Shown here: in pieces, positions 5,398 through 6,202 of the stretch
Layout: each line of letters starts with the position of its first letter
How positions within the stretch are numbered: the stretch's first letter is position 1
Assembly (NCBI GenBank): GCA_946631805.1
Contig: CAMPAJ010000104.1
Span: 1 to 6,202 of the forward strand
DNA: 6,202 bases
Origin: an uncultured Eggerthellaceae bacterium
GTDB lineage: Bacteria > Actinomycetota > Coriobacteriia > Coriobacteriales > Eggerthellaceae
Reading direction: 5' to 3'
Program-made: the position numbers and the translations under genes
Notes under the pieces: model-generated
The model's input: only the letters and a program-made list of their open reading frames with translations
Told to the model about the DNA's origin: nothing
Databases searched by the model: none

Positions 5398-6202
5398 ATG
5401 CAAGGTACTACTCATCCACAGGGTCATCCCGGCGGGCATCCGGGTTCGCATGCAGGCGCCGGGCGGTCGTATCGGCCGGGCGCGGGCGCTGCCGCGAAGG
5501 CGTTCGAGGAGCGCACGGGCATAAAGGCGCCGCGCATCATCGCGTGGGAGATTACGCGCAGCTGCAACTTGGCCTGCGCGCACTGCCGTGCGGCCGCGCA
5601 CTGCGAGCCGTATCCGGGCGAGCTTTCGCTTGACGAGTGCAAGCGCGTGATGGACGACATCGCTTCCATCACCGACCCGATCCTCATCCTCACCGGCGGC
5701 GAGCCGCTCATGCGCGACGATATTTGGGACATCATCGATTACGCTCACGAAAAGGGCCTTCATCCGGTCATCGGCACCAACGGCACGCTCATCGACGACG
5801 AATGCGCGCGCAAAATTGCCGAGCATGGCATTCCGCGTGTGTCGGTGTCGCTCGATTTCCCCGATGCGGCGGGCCAGGACGCCTTCCGCGGCAAGCAGGG
5901 GGCTTTCGAAGAGACTATCGCCGGCATGCGCAACCTGCGAAAGCATGGTGTGGGCGTGCAGGTCAACACGACCATCACCAAGATGAACAACCACCTGGTC
6001 GACCAGATGCACGACCTTGCCCTGAACGAGGACGCTGCGGCTTTCCATCCGTTCTTGCTCGTGCCGACGGGCCGGGGCGAGGACCTGGTGGACGTGGAGC
6101 TCACGCCCGACGAGTACGAGGAAGTGCTCACCTGGGCGTACCATTGCCAGAAGACGAGCCCGATGCATTTCAAGCCGACCGATGCGCCGCAGTATTACCG
6201 CA
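5398..6202 (+). CDS. ahbD: Haem b synthase (radical SAM, AhbD), 5' part
   Basis: AhbD converts iron-coproporphyrin III to haem b by radical-SAM oxidative decarboxylation of two propionates, the final step of the Ahb route. The first 268 residues are present and the frame is open to the window end. Features in order: a His/Gly/Pro-rich N-terminal extension (residues 6-22, with His at 6, 10, 14 and 18), PRIIAWEITRSCNLACAHC with the cluster cysteines C56-x3-C60-x2-C63, TGGEPLMRDD (GGEP 100-103), GTNGTLI, RVSVSLDFPDA, then FHPFLLVPTGRG and the ending MHFKPTDAPQYYR, which I recall as strongly AhbD-like. The C-terminal auxiliary-cluster region is outside. The ATG follows the ahbC stop by 3 nt, with GGAGG (5382-5386) inside the end of ahbC as its Shine-Dalgarno, so translation is probably coupled. 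It might alternatively be labelled NirJ-like. Confidence 0.87.
   Translation, partial: MQGTTHPQGHPGGHPGSHAGAGRSYRPGAGAAAKAFEERTGIKAPRIIAWEITRSCNLACAHCRAAAHCEPYPGELSLDECKRVMDDIASITDPILILTGGEPLMRDDIWDIIDYAHEKGLHPVIGTNGTLIDDECARKIAEHGIPRVSVSLDFPDAAGQDAFRGKQGAFEETIAGMRNLRKHGVGVQVNTTITKMNNHLVDQMHDLALNEDAAAFHPFLLVPTGRGEDLVDVELTPDEYEEVLTWAYHCQKTSPMHFKPTDAPQYYR

Noticed and set aside
4099..6168. Open reading frame of 689 codons on the minus strand opposite ahbC and ahbD
   Set aside because: It is fully antisense to two well-identified genes. Its translation is Arg/His/Ala/Val-rich without recognisable domains, as expected for the mirror of G/C-rich codons.
1..6202. CRISPR arrays, tRNA or rRNA genes, insertion sequences
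   Set aside because: I saw no regularly spaced direct repeats, no tRNA-like cloverleaf, no rRNA sequence and no transposase or terminal inverted repeats.

Overview
The window looks like chromosomal DNA from a Coriobacteriia actinobacterium of the Eggerthellaceae type (Eggerthella, Slackia, Gordonibacter, Denitrobacterium and relatives). I infer this from the high G+C content with strong G/C preference at third codon positions, an ATP-type PEP carboxykinase, a LuxR regulator fused to about a dozen membrane helices (an architecture typical of that family), and a pair of radical SAM haem-synthesis genes. The genus cannot be fixed from the sequence alone.

Layout: (1) 1-749, the 3' end of pckA on the plus strand, closed by a strong intrinsic terminator at 772-811. 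(2) 951-1608, a minus-strand pair convergent with pckA: a HIT-family nucleotide hydrolase/transferase and a 67-codon hypothetical gene, with a long palindrome at the HIT stop codon and a terminator after the small gene. (3) 1609-2082, a non-coding divergent region with a G-rich tract, a 13-nt direct repeat, and a promoter with operator-like symmetry just before the next gene. (4) 2083-3771, a 562-aa membrane-anchored LuxR-type regulator on the plus strand. (5) 3772-4155, a 384-bp gap with a likely promoter and a roughly 230-nt leader that can fold over the ribosome binding site of the next gene. (6) 4156-6202, two tightly spaced radical SAM genes recognised as ahbC and ahbD; ahbD runs off the window.

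AhbC and AhbD catalyse the last two steps of the siroheme-dependent (Ahb) haem route: removal of two acetate side chains from 12,18-didecarboxysiroheme gives iron-coproporphyrin III, and oxidative decarboxylation of two propionates then gives haem b. Well-studied actinobacteria use the coproporphyrin-dependent route instead, so this pair suggests an anaerobic lineage making haem by the older oxygen-independent pathway. The LuxR gene lies directly upstream on the same strand and is a candidate regulator, but nothing in the sequence proves the link.

The most notable unexplained structure is the ahbC leader. Two separate segments (3982-4007 and 4058-4078) share the order CCTCT...ACCCGATGC, and each is complementary to the same target, GCATCGGGT...AGAGG, which contains the ahbC Shine-Dalgarno sequence. 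This resembles a switchable RNA element controlling translation, and I do not recognise it as any known riboswitch class.
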